A DNA stretch of 8,206 nt from XYD1-FULL-44-32 sp964355855 (GCA_964355855.1 CAYHFD010000027.1:1-8206); one strand, 5' to 3'. Counted from the first letter of the stretch, positions 1 to 4,830 are shown. The notes: generated by a model from the letters alone, not told the origin. Program-made: numbers and translations.

Positions 1-22
1 GATCGGTCACTCCTTCATCCTA

Positions 23-43
23 CCCCGAAGCAAGCTTACGGGG
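23..43. repeat. Short palindromic element, copy 1 (bulged-A hairpin)
   Basis: The sequence folds as CCCCG + AAGC, an AA loop, GCTT, one unpaired A at 38, then CGGGG, giving nine base pairs with a single bulge. The same architecture with compensated base pairs recurs at 8161-8181. It lies in the gene-free stretch 1-190, downstream of the dipeptidase gene on the minus strand. It resembles REP-like palindromes. No transposase is visible in the window to link it to. Confidence 0.6.
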
Positions 44-106
44 AAATCTTTTTGAGTATAAAGTATAGCGTATTTAGTATAAAAAATAAAAAATTCAACT
101 TGTATC

Positions 107-119
107 CCAACCAAGCGAG
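107..119. repeat. Dispersed 13-bp repeat CCAMCCMAGCGAG, copy 1
   Basis: CCAACCAAGCGAG occurs exactly at 107-119 and again at 782-794, on either side of the dipeptidase gene. A variant with two A-to-C changes, CCACCCCAGCGAG, is at 153-165. All three are in non-coding DNA and in the same orientation. Function unknown; probably a fragment of a dispersed intergenic repeat family. Confidence 0.5.
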
Positions 120-152
120 GAAATGTTTTTCGCCGAGCCTTGCACCTATTAC

Positions 153-165
153 CCACCCCAGCGAG
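153..165. repeat. Dispersed 13-bp repeat, variant copy
   Basis: CCACCCCAGCGAG matches the copies at 107-119 and 782-794 at 11 of 13 positions. Together with the palindrome at 23-43 and the TATACT-like triplication around 54-82, it fills the stretch 1-190, in which I see no credible gene. Confidence 0.4.
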
Positions 166-182
166 CTTCTTCTTTTCAATAT

Positions 183-201
183 TTAGACACTCAGTGTCTA
201 A
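183..201 (-). other. Hairpin with a stop codon in its loop
   Basis: A perfect 8-bp inverted repeat (TTAGACAC / GTGTCTAA) encloses three bases which, on the minus strand, are the TGA stop codon of the dipeptidase gene. There is no T-run after the stem on the minus strand, so it is not a textbook intrinsic terminator. It could protect the mRNA 3' end or be one more palindromic repeat. Confidence 0.5.
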
Positions 202-763
202 CATTTAGACTTGAATGATTGAAATGAAAAAACTCATTGCGTGGCCCAATTTTAAACCCATACTTTTCCATTATAGATTTAACCTTCACCTGAAGATTAT
301 GATATTGTTCACCCTCTTCATCTGTTCGATCTTTATAAAAATCGGTTAGGAGCGACTCCGGACCATCTCCTCGACTTCTCATCATTATCTCTTTATCCTC
401 TTCTTGATCCCACAAAGCTACATCTAGGGCTTTACCAGAAGCATGGGGCATATCTTTTATATTCAAAAGTTTATCGGCCATCTCTTGGCCATATTTCTCT
501 ACCCTTTTGTCATAGACCAAACGATACAATTCTGCTGACCGGTAACCTTCTTTTATGTAAAGTCTACAATTTAAAGTCTCTTGGAATTCCCAATTGATTT
601 CTTGAAGAGTCGAGATAATATCTTTGTGGACTTGAACACGGTCACTCGTTAAACCAACGGATATAAGCTCGTCTTTAGATATTCCATAGTCAGCAAATCT
701 GTACCAATAAAAATTACTTCCGAGCAAACCGTATTCGTCAATATAAACTAAATCTTGGTTCAT
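191..763 (-). CDS. VanX-type D-Ala-D-Ala dipeptidase (peptidase family M15D)
   Basis: A 190-residue protein with the zinc-peptidase signature of the VanX/DdpX group. H107 and D114 in PHASGKALD are the first two metal ligands, seven residues apart as in VanX (H116, D123). E177 and H180 in EFFH match the catalytic Glu and third ligand, three apart as in VanX (E181, H184). R75 in EGYRS corresponds to VanX R71. The family hydrolyses D-alanyl-D-alanine to D-alanine. No signal peptide or membrane segment is visible, so a cytoplasmic role in dipeptide turnover or cell-wall recycling is inferred. No vanH- or vanA-like gene is nearby, so glycopeptide resistance is not supported. The gene lies 128 bp downstream of rnc on the same strand, separated by a large inverted repeat. 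I see neither an SD nor a clear -10 before the ATG. It is AT-rich: 18 of 60 bases are G or C in 541-600. Confidence 0.85.
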   Translation of the reverse strand: MNQDLVYIDEYGLLGSNFYWYRFADYGISKDELISVGLTSDRVQVHKDIISTLQEINWEFQETLNCRLYIKEGYRSAELYRLVYDKRVEKYGQEMADKLLNIKDMPHASGKALDVALWDQEEDKEIMMRSRGDGPESLLTDFYKDRTDEEGEQYHNLQVKVKSIMEKYGFKIGPRNEFFHFNHSSLNVRH

Positions 764-781
764 ACTTTATTAATTAATTCT

Positions 782-794
782 CCAACCAAGCGAG
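782..794. repeat. Dispersed 13-bp repeat CCAMCCMAGCGAG, copy 2
   Basis: Exact copy of 107-119. Its last seven bases overlap the outer left arm of the inverted repeat at 788-893, so the two repeat types are interlocked here. Confidence 0.5.
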
Positions 795-893
795 CATAGT
801 CTCGTGGCGGAGACTCCGCAGGCGGGTAGCCGAGGCTGAAGAAAAAGTCAGCAGACTTTTATCTGTGCTCCGCCACGAGAGCTATGCGAGCTT
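788..893. repeat. Large branched inverted repeat beginning at the rnc stop codon
   Basis: The arms 788-812 and 868-893 pair as AAGC/GCTT, a 2x2 GA/GA internal loop, GCATAG/CTATGC, a 1x2 loop, then the perfect 12-bp CTCGTGGCGGAG/CTCCGCCACGAG: 22 pairs in all. The 55-nt interior contains three further small palindromes: CCGC-AG-GCGG (816-825), AGCC-GA-GGCT (828-837) and AAAAGTC-AGCA-GACTTTT (843-860). The GA/GA loop could form tandem sheared G-A pairs. The right arm overlaps the rnc stop codon (892-894), so the element would be transcribed at the 3' end of rnc mRNA. On the minus strand the 843-860 hairpin is followed by a short T-run and might act as a weak rnc terminator. Confidence 0.7.
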
Positions 894-1602
894 ATTCCCA
901 CCCCTTTTTCTCCAACCCCCCTTTCGCCGCTTCTTGTTCCGCCTCTTGTTTGGAATGTCCCTCGCCTTCGGCGACTAGGTCCTCTTTCAGATAAACACCA
1001 ACGGTAAATCTTTTGTTATGGTCTGGCCCAATCTGCTTCAATACTTCGTAGGCCGGCGTCACCCCTTCAATCTCTTGGGCTTTTTCCTGAAAAAAACTTT
1101 TGGCGTCCTGCCAAAGATTTTTGGAAATAATTTCTTTCATTAAATATAACAGATTGGTTGTAATAAATTTTTCCGCCACCGCATAACCAAGGTCAAGATA
1201 AATAGCCCCAATCACCGCCTCAAAAGTATTGGCTAAAATATATTGGCGGGCCCGACCCGTGTCTTTGGCTTCCCCTTTTGACAACAGCAAGTATTCGTTC
1301 ATATTGAGCCGTTTGGCGGCATCAGAAATAGTGGTGGTGTTGACCAAAGATGCCCGATAGGCAGTCAGTTCGCCTTCGGGTTTGCCCGGATAAGTTTGGT
1401 AAAGATAACTAGTGGTGACCAACTCTAGCACCGCGTCACCTAAAAACTCTAACCGTTCGTTGTGGTCATGCTTCCAACTTTTGTGCTCATTTAAATATGA
1501 CCGATGAGTAAAGGCCTGAATTAGAAGCTCAATGTTATTAAATTTTAAACCAGTCGCCTCGGCAAACTTTGTTGCATCTTTTTCCATTTTATTCGTGTCC
1601 AT
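892..1602 (-). CDS. rnc: Ribonuclease III
   Basis: Endoribonuclease that cuts double-stranded RNA, including rRNA precursors; acts in the cytoplasm as a dimer. The 236-residue length is close to E. coli's 226. The catalytic domain carries the signature ERLEFLGD (49-56), in which E52 and D56 match E. coli E41 and D45, and E128 in NTFEA, matching E117. At the place of E. coli D114 this protein has N125, so one of the four acidic metal ligands is amidated. A C-terminal dsRNA-binding domain spans about 166-234, with the typical GEGHSKQEAEQEAA helix (213-226). The ATG at 1602 overlaps the end of the nusB fusion by 14 nt. A second ATG at 1587, one base after the nusB stop, would shorten the protein by five residues; neither has an SD. 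Translational coupling to nusB is likely. The stop codon lies inside a large inverted repeat. Confidence 0.95.
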   Translation of the reverse strand: MDTNKMEKDATKFAEATGLKFNNIELLIQAFTHRSYLNEHKSWKHDHNERLEFLGDAVLELVTTSYLYQTYPGKPEGELTAYRASLVNTTTISDAAKRLNMNEYLLLSKGEAKDTGRARQYILANTFEAVIGAIYLDLGYAVAEKFITTNLLYLMKEIISKNLWQDAKSFFQEKAQEIEGVTPAYEVLKQIGPDHNKRFTVGVYLKEDLVAEGEGHSKQEAEQEAAKGGLEKKGWE

Positions 1603-2506
1603 TTACTATTATTTTTATGGCTTTGGTGACAAATGGCACCACATCGTCATACATTTTTAAATCGGGGATATCTTCAATTTTAAACCAACCAGCATCGTCT
1701 AAACCACCTTTATTTTCACCCAATTTTAGACTGGCCAAATCTTTGGTCGTACATTTACCCAGAAAATAGTTGACCTGTTTTCTGATTTTACCTTTTTCTG
1801 GGTCAGAAGCGATATATTCGTTTTTACCAATCGGGTCTTGGACTTCAATAACCAGCGACATCTCTTCTTTAATCTCACGGGCCGTACCGGCTTCAACGGT
1901 CTCCCCCTCCTCGATATGCCCTTTGGACAAAGTCCAGTAACCAAAAATATCGTGCACCAAAGCCAGATATATACCATCTTCCGCTTGGCAATAAACTACC
2001 GCTCCCCCCAACTTTTCAATTGGCATTTCTTCGTAGGGCACATCTTTGGGCTTTTTCTTTTTGGCCGGAATATCATATTTTCCCGGTTCACCCATTTCCT
2101 TGTACACCGCTCCCAAAACACCATTGACAAACCGACCACTATTTTCGCCACCAAAAGTCTTGGCCAACTCAATCGATTCATTGATTGCCACCCGAGCTGG
2201 TACCTCTTTCTTATCACCAAACAAGAGTTCGTACAAGCCCAAACGCAAAACATTGCGATCGACAATCGCAATGTGCGGAATCGGCCACTCGGGAGCGGCT
2301 TTTTCGATAATAGCATCTAGTTTCTCTTGCTTGTCTACCACTCCGCCGGCCAGCTCGATAGCAAATTCAACATTTTCTAACCCAGGCGCTAGTTCATCGG
2401 CCACTCGTTTAACTATTGGGGTAATTTTAGACTTTGGCGAGTCATTGAAATCCCACTCGAACAGAGACTGCATCGCGATACTTCTCGATAGGTGACGATT
2501 GGCCAT
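1589..2506 (-). CDS. nusB: NusB-NUDIX fusion: antitermination factor with C-terminal NUDIX hydrolase domain
   Basis: A 305-residue two-domain protein. Residues 1-139 are a complete NusB (RHLSRSIAMQSLFEWD at the start; IVDRNVLRLGLYELL at 81-95; the conserved end ARVAINESIELAKTFGG and RFVNGVLGAV). NusB binds boxA RNA with NusE/S10 to promote rRNA transcription antitermination. A charged linker (about 145-165, with KKKKPKD) leads to a NUDIX domain (about 166-300) with a nearly canonical NUDIX box at 196-218: G196, E202, R210, E211, E214, E215; the usual Gly near the end is Ser217. The reading frame is uninterrupted, so this is a true fusion in this sequence. The NUDIX substrate cannot be read from sequence. 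The gene follows rpmF by 50 nt and overlaps rnc by 14 nt. A TATACA box stands five bases before the ATG, with no SD, suggesting a leaderless transcript in addition to read-through from rpmF. Confidence 0.92.
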   Translation of the reverse strand: MANRHLSRSIAMQSLFEWDFNDSPKSKITPIVKRVADELAPGLENVEFAIELAGGVVDKQEKLDAIIEKAAPEWPIPHIAIVDRNVLRLGLYELLFGDKKEVPARVAINESIELAKTFGGENSGRFVNGVLGAVYKEMGEPGKYDIPAKKKKPKDVPYEEMPIEKLGGAVVYCQAEDGIYLALVHDIFGYWTLSKGHIEEGETVEAGTAREIKEEMSLVIEVQDPIGKNEYIASDPEKGKIRKQVNYFLGKCTTKDLASLKLGENKGGLDDAGWFKIEDIPDLKMYDDVVPFVTKAIKIIVNGHE

Positions 2507-2511
2507 TTTTT

Positions 2512-2517
2512 TGTATA
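2512..2517 (-). promoter_or_regulatory. Possible -10 box of nusB-NUDIX (leaderless type)
   Basis: Minus-strand TATACA followed by five A residues and the ATG at 2506. It lacks the TGn extension seen at the other start sites and has no recognisable -35, so it is weaker evidence than the boxes before dnaE and rpmF. Confidence 0.4.
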
Positions 2518-2556
2518 AAAGAGCTAACTAACTTTCTGCTAAAACAAAATATTTTA

Positions 2557-2799
2557 TTATTTACCACCAACTCCTTGACCCGCCTTTTCTTTAGTCTTTC
2601 TTTTTGCTTCTTTCTTTTCCGCTTTGGCAACAACATCAACAACTTCCTTTCCGCGGTATGTCCCACAGTTGAGACAGGCCCGGTGGCGCAAATGGGGTGC
2701 CTCGCACTTGGGGCACTTCGAAAGACGGGGCCCAGTAAGAGCGTGGTGCGACCGACGATTGGCCGTATGAGCGTGGGTATGACGCATTCGGACTGACAT
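2557..2799 (-). CDS. rpmF: Large-subunit ribosomal protein L32 (bL32)
   Basis: An 80-residue basic protein of the 50S subunit. A zinc ribbon is formed by C29, C32, C42 and C45 (CPKC...CLNC). The N-terminus MSVRMRHTHAHTANRRSHHA and the following LTGPRLSKC fit the variant L32 that I associate with Parcubacteria, not the VPKRKTSKS type of most bacteria. A Lys/Glu-rich tail (about 58-80) extends past the usual end. The frame stays open far upstream, through the antisense of the NUDIX gene, but the L32 homology begins at the ATG at 2799. A well-placed extended -10 stands nine bases before this ATG, and no SD is present. It is the first gene of the rpmF-nusB-rnc block. Confidence 0.93.
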   Translation of the reverse strand: MSVRMRHTHAHTANRRSHHALTGPRLSKCPKCEAPHLRHRACLNCGTYRGKEVVDVVAKAEKKEAKRKTKEKAGQGVGGK

Positions 2800-2808
2800 A
2801 TGGAAAAC

Positions 2809-2817
2809 TATATAGCA
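2809..2817 (-). promoter_or_regulatory. Extended -10 promoter of rpmF (leaderless type)
   Basis: Minus-strand TGC-TATATA, nine bases before the rpmF ATG. Transcription would start about at, or one or two bases before, the initiation codon. No SD lies between box and ATG. A TTTGCC 16 bases further upstream is at best a poor -35. Confidence 0.6.
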
Positions 2818-2839
2818 AAACCCCAAAAAAGGCAAATGA

Positions 2840-2873
2840 ATAGCCGTGCCTGTCTCTCGACAGTCACGGCTAT
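2840..2873. terminator. Hairpin between NUDIX gene and rpmF, probable terminator
   Basis: A 9-bp stem (ATAGCCGTG/CACGGCTAT), one C-T mismatch, a 5-bp stem (CTGTC/GACAG) and a TCTC loop: 14 pairs in 34 bases. On the plus strand it is followed by ATTTTT. On the minus strand, the direction of the genes, the nearest T-run (six T, 2825-2830) begins nine bases past the stem, and the 5' side is A-rich. Its place just after the NUDIX stop and before the rpmF promoter suggests it insulates the two, possibly in both directions. Confidence 0.65.
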
Positions 2874-2896
2874 ATTTTTGAAAAACAGGCAGGGTC

Positions 2897-3391
2897 TCAG
2901 TTGGTGGGAACCACCCCCGAGAACCAGCTCCGACTCCGGACGAGATTAACCAGGTGCTGAAGAGCAACCCGGTGAGAACGGAATAAGCCGTCCGCAGACA
3001 AAGCCTCGTCCACCGGCATCCAGAAGGAAGGTCCGAGTTGTTCCTCTTCGCCATCGGCTTGCCAGGTTGTCCGAATCTCGGCCGGATCAACCAGCTCGAC
3101 AACGTAAAAAACCTGGTCATGGTCCGCCCGGCCCGGTGTCCGAAGCTCCTTCCTAAAGACTTCCACCGCTCTGGAAATCTGGCAACCGGACTCGACGGGA
3201 AACTCGCGCCGCAGGGCCTGTTCTGGGCTTTCTCCGGCCTCACTATTCCCTCCGGGAAACTTTCTGTCACGCTTTCCCCGGCGGTCATATTCGAGAACCA
3301 GAACCTCGTCGATTCTGGTCAAGGGGTTTAACCGCAGGGCAATCCCAGCGGCAAAGAAACGGGCTGTGTCAAAATTATCATTTTCGGTCAA
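2897..3391 (-). CDS. Stand-alone NUDIX hydrolase, GC-rich
   Basis: A 164-residue protein from a TTG start at 3391, chosen because AAAGGAGGTGA places AGGAGG exactly eight bases upstream; the GTG at 3400 overlaps the SD itself and is unlikely to be used. A NUDIX box spans 48-70: G48, E54, R62, E63, E67, G69. V66 stands where the first Glu of the EE pair belongs (E56 of MutT), so one metal ligand is missing. The family hydrolyses nucleoside diphosphates linked to another group; the substrate is not predictable here, and activity may be reduced. Composition differs from its neighbours: 33 and 37 of 60 bases are G or C in 2941-3000 and 3121-3180, against 23 of 60 in rnhB (3781-3840). With its consensus promoter and own terminator it looks like a horizontally acquired cassette. 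Confidence 0.85.
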   Translation of the reverse strand: MTENDNFDTARFFAAGIALRLNPLTRIDEVLVLEYDRRGKRDRKFPGGNSEAGESPEQALRREFPVESGCQISRAVEVFRKELRTPGRADHDQVFYVVELVDPAEIRTTWQADGEEEQLGPSFWMPVDEALSADGLFRSHRVALQHLVNLVRSRSWFSGVVPTN

Positions 3392-3420
3392 AGTTATCAC
3401 CTCCTTTCAAGGTTGACCGA
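3384..3420 (-). promoter_or_regulatory. Leader hairpin enclosing the SD and including the TTG start of the NUDIX gene
   Basis: TCGGTCAA and TTGACCGA form a perfect 8-bp inverted repeat around the SD. On the minus-strand RNA the 3' arm begins with the TTG start codon itself, and the SD AAAGGAGGTGA (3397-3407) lies in the 21-nt loop. Inside that loop CCT (3410-3412) can pair with either AGG of the SD. The fold would hide both SD and start codon, so translation control by temperature, a protein or a ligand is possible. No known riboswitch class is recognised. Confidence 0.5.
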
Positions 3421-3438
3421 CAGCTTTTATCCTCTTAT

Positions 3439-3467
3439 ATTGTAGCAGATTTAAGTATTTTTGTCAA
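3439..3467 (-). promoter_or_regulatory. Consensus sigma-70 promoter of the NUDIX gene
   Basis: Minus-strand TTGACA (3462-3467), a 17-bp spacer, then TACAAT (3439-3444) preceded by TGC, so a perfect -35, near-perfect -10 and extended -10 together. It lies five bases past the rnhB stop toward the NUDIX gene, giving a leader of roughly 40 nt. It is the only promoter in the window with a clear -35. Confidence 0.8.
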
Positions 3468-3471
3468 TCGG

Positions 3472-4110
3472 TTAATGTAAAAAAGTCTTACGATGAATAG
3501 CACATTGACCATTTTTACGAATTAGGTCATAGTGGGCTTTTGTCCCATAACCCTTGTGTCGAGCAAAATCATAACCGGGATATTTTTTACCTAGCCGGAC
3601 CATCAGCCGGTCACGGCTGACTTTTGCCACCACTGAAGCCAGAGCAATGACCGCCTCGGTTTCATCGCCTTTTATGATAGTAGTCTGCCAAATATAGACG
3701 ACTGGCGCCCGCAAAAGACCATCGAGGCGAACTTCACACTCTTGGGGTGAAATTTTTATCTTATTTAAAACTTGGACGATGCCATTTTTTATCGACTGAT
3801 TAATACCCTCGCTATCTATTTTTTCGGCTTCGATATGAGCACAAGCAAATTTCAGCCAACCTGCTTTTTGTAAAATATTTAATTCGGCCAAAATTGCTTC
3901 CCGCTTTTTGGCCGACAGTTTTTTAGAATCTCTGACCCCACCAGCAAAAAATTTATTTTTTAGAAAATTTAGTTTTTTTGATTCTATCGCCAGAAGCCCC
4001 ACGGTCACTGGCCCCGCCAGTGGCCCGCGCCCCGCTTCGTCTACCCCAATTAGCCATCTATAGTGCTGGAAAGAACTTTTTGTATGAGAAAAATCCTTTA
4101 TTAAACTCAT
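3472..4110 (-). CDS. rnhB: Ribonuclease HII
   Basis: Cuts the RNA strand of RNA-DNA hybrids and incises at single ribonucleotides left in DNA. 212 residues, near the family norm. The motif GVDEAGRGPLAGPV (22-35) gives the D24-E25 pair and the GRG substrate-sensing loop. D130 (RLDGLL) and D149 (KGDE) complete the DEDD metal site, 19 residues apart against 18 in E. coli. ALASVVAKVSRD (156-167) and the C-terminal HKGYGTKAHY and HRKTF segments are also typical. The ATG at 4110 overlaps the stop of the upstream membrane-protein gene in an ATGA arrangement, so it is probably translated by coupling from that cistron. No intrinsic terminator is evident after the stop, where the NUDIX promoter begins at once. 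Confidence 0.95.
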   Translation of the reverse strand: MSLIKDFSHTKSSFQHYRWLIGVDEAGRGPLAGPVTVGLLAIESKKLNFLKNKFFAGGVRDSKKLSAKKREAILAELNILQKAGWLKFACAHIEAEKIDSEGINQSIKNGIVQVLNKIKISPQECEVRLDGLLRAPVVYIWQTTIIKGDETEAVIALASVVAKVSRDRLMVRLGKKYPGYDFARHKGYGTKAHYDLIRKNGQCAIHRKTFLH

Positions 4111-4661
4111 ATCTTCATAAAAGTCTCAAGTATCTCATCACAGGCATTAATATTAGTCCTTTTCTTATCATCTCCCACACCTCTGGTGTATGGAATTGAG
4201 CAAGTTAATGATATTAAATTTTTTGGGGTCTTTGTATAAAGACGATAACTTTTTTTGTCCTCAGCAAACTCACCCAAACCAGTTGCCACGTAACATTTAC
4301 CATATGTTTTGTCGAAAATTTTATTCATCAGTGGCACAGATTTTAACTCAATGGAACATATAGGTGATGCTTCTATTTCGGCAATTGACGAATCAGGAGA
4401 ATGAAACCAAATTTCCAAAACAGTTTTAGGGCTCTTATAGAGTCCATCTTTCTCCCAGACAAGCAACCTAGAATATTCTGTATCGTCTAATAAATTTTCA
4501 TTAACTTCCCATCCTTTTGGATAAGAGAAGCTGATTCCTAGAATAGAATTGCGATAGATTTTATTTTGAGGTGAAGCTATAAAAATAATAATCAAGACGG
4601 CTAAGACCAATAGGACCAGTATAATATTCTTTACCATCCTATTCTGAAAGTATTTTTTCAT
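4107..4661 (-). CDS. Membrane-anchored protein of unknown function
   Basis: 184 residues. A basic N-terminus (KKYFQNRMVK) precedes a single hydrophobic segment at about 12-29 (IILVLLVLAVLIIIFIAS), consistent with an N-in signal anchor and an extracytoplasmic domain of about 155 residues. The segment ISFSYPKGWEV (43-53) resembles the opening of PsbP-like or similar small secreted domains ('YP.GW'); this is a motif impression, not a family assignment. Four cysteines (C102, C123, C154, C174) all lie in the exported part and could form two disulfides. The TGA stop overlaps the rnhB start in ATGA, so the two share an mRNA, although no functional link is obvious. An extended -10 (TGT-TATTGT) stands six bases before the ATG. 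Confidence 0.75.
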   Translation of the reverse strand: MKKYFQNRMVKNIILVLLVLAVLIIIFIASPQNKIYRNSILGISFSYPKGWEVNENLLDDTEYSRLLVWEKDGLYKSPKTVLEIWFHSPDSSIAEIEASPICSIELKSVPLMNKIFDKTYGKCYVATGLGEFAEDKKSYRLYTKTPKNLISLTCSIPYTRGVGDDKKRTNINACDEILETFMKI

Positions 4662-4667
4662 TTTTTT

Positions 4668-4676
4668 ACAATAACA
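4668..4676 (-). promoter_or_regulatory. Extended -10 of the membrane protein-rnhB operon (leaderless type)
   Basis: Minus-strand TGT-TATTGT, then six A residues and the ATG at 4661. Geometry is the same as before dnaE (TGT-TATACT, six bases, ATG). No SD is present. TATTGT is a less good hexamer, so a second box at 4733-4741 may be the main promoter. Confidence 0.45.
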
Positions 4677-4732
4677 ATATTAAATTAGAAAAATAAGATT
4701 CATCAATGTAAATAGTATATCTAATACACACA

Positions 4733-4741
4733 AGTATAGCA
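4733..4741 (-). promoter_or_regulatory. Alternative extended -10 promoter reading toward the membrane protein gene
   Basis: Minus-strand TGC-TATACT, a close match to the extended -10 consensus. Transcription from here would leave a leader of roughly 65 nt before the ATG at 4661. No -35 at the right distance is visible: a TTGAAT lies only 11 bases upstream. Confidence 0.4.
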
Positions 4742-4790
4742 CAAAACAAATTCAAAATATCAAAAATTTCAATATTCGAAACATTTAGAA

Positions 4791-4826
4791 TTTGGATTTT
4801 GATGCTTGTTTGGGATTTGGTGCTTG
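4791..4826. repeat. 18-bp imperfect tandem duplication
   Basis: TTTGGATTTTGATGCTTG (4791-4808) is followed directly by TTTGGGATTTGGTGCTTG (4809-4826), identical at 15 of 18 positions, and CTTG repeats once more at 4827-4830. It lies in the divergent gap upstream of dnaE. The rest of the gap from 4677 to 4790 is AT-rich with no gene that I can support. Confidence 0.6.
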
Positions 4827-4830
4827 CTTG

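Noticed and set aside
54..82. Promoter formed by repeated TATACT-like boxes on the minus strand near 54-82
   Set aside because: Three overlapping boxes lack a TGn extension or a spaced -35, and no gene start follows inside the window; more likely AT-rich repeat.
7..204. 65-codon minus-strand open frame after the dipeptidase gene
   Set aside because: It runs through the palindrome, the 13-bp repeats and the TATACT-like repeats, overlaps the end of the dipeptidase gene, and has no recognisable domain or start signal.
191..763. Vancomycin-resistance locus
   Set aside because: Only a VanX-like enzyme is present; no VanH, VanA/B ligase or VanRS sensor genes are in the window.
788..893. A tRNA or other known structured RNA in the rnc-dipeptidase gap
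   Set aside because: The multi-branch fold has no T-loop, anticodon arm or CCA-like end, and the arms are too long; no known RNA family is recognised.
2800..3288. Upstream in-frame extension of rpmF to a 243-residue protein
   Set aside because: The extension is antisense-frame readthrough of the GC-rich NUDIX gene and crosses the terminator hairpin; L32 homology begins exactly at the ATG at 2799, which has its own -10 box.
2897..3391. Reading the NUDIX gene plus its leader hairpin as a toxin-antitoxin or retron-type system
   Set aside because: There is a single protein with a clear NUDIX box, no partner gene and no reverse transcriptase; the evidence supports only a cassette with structured leader.
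3392..3400. GTG at 3400 as start of the NUDIX gene
   Set aside because: The GTG is part of the SD sequence AAAGGAGGTGA itself and has no SD upstream; the TTG at 3391 has ideal spacing.
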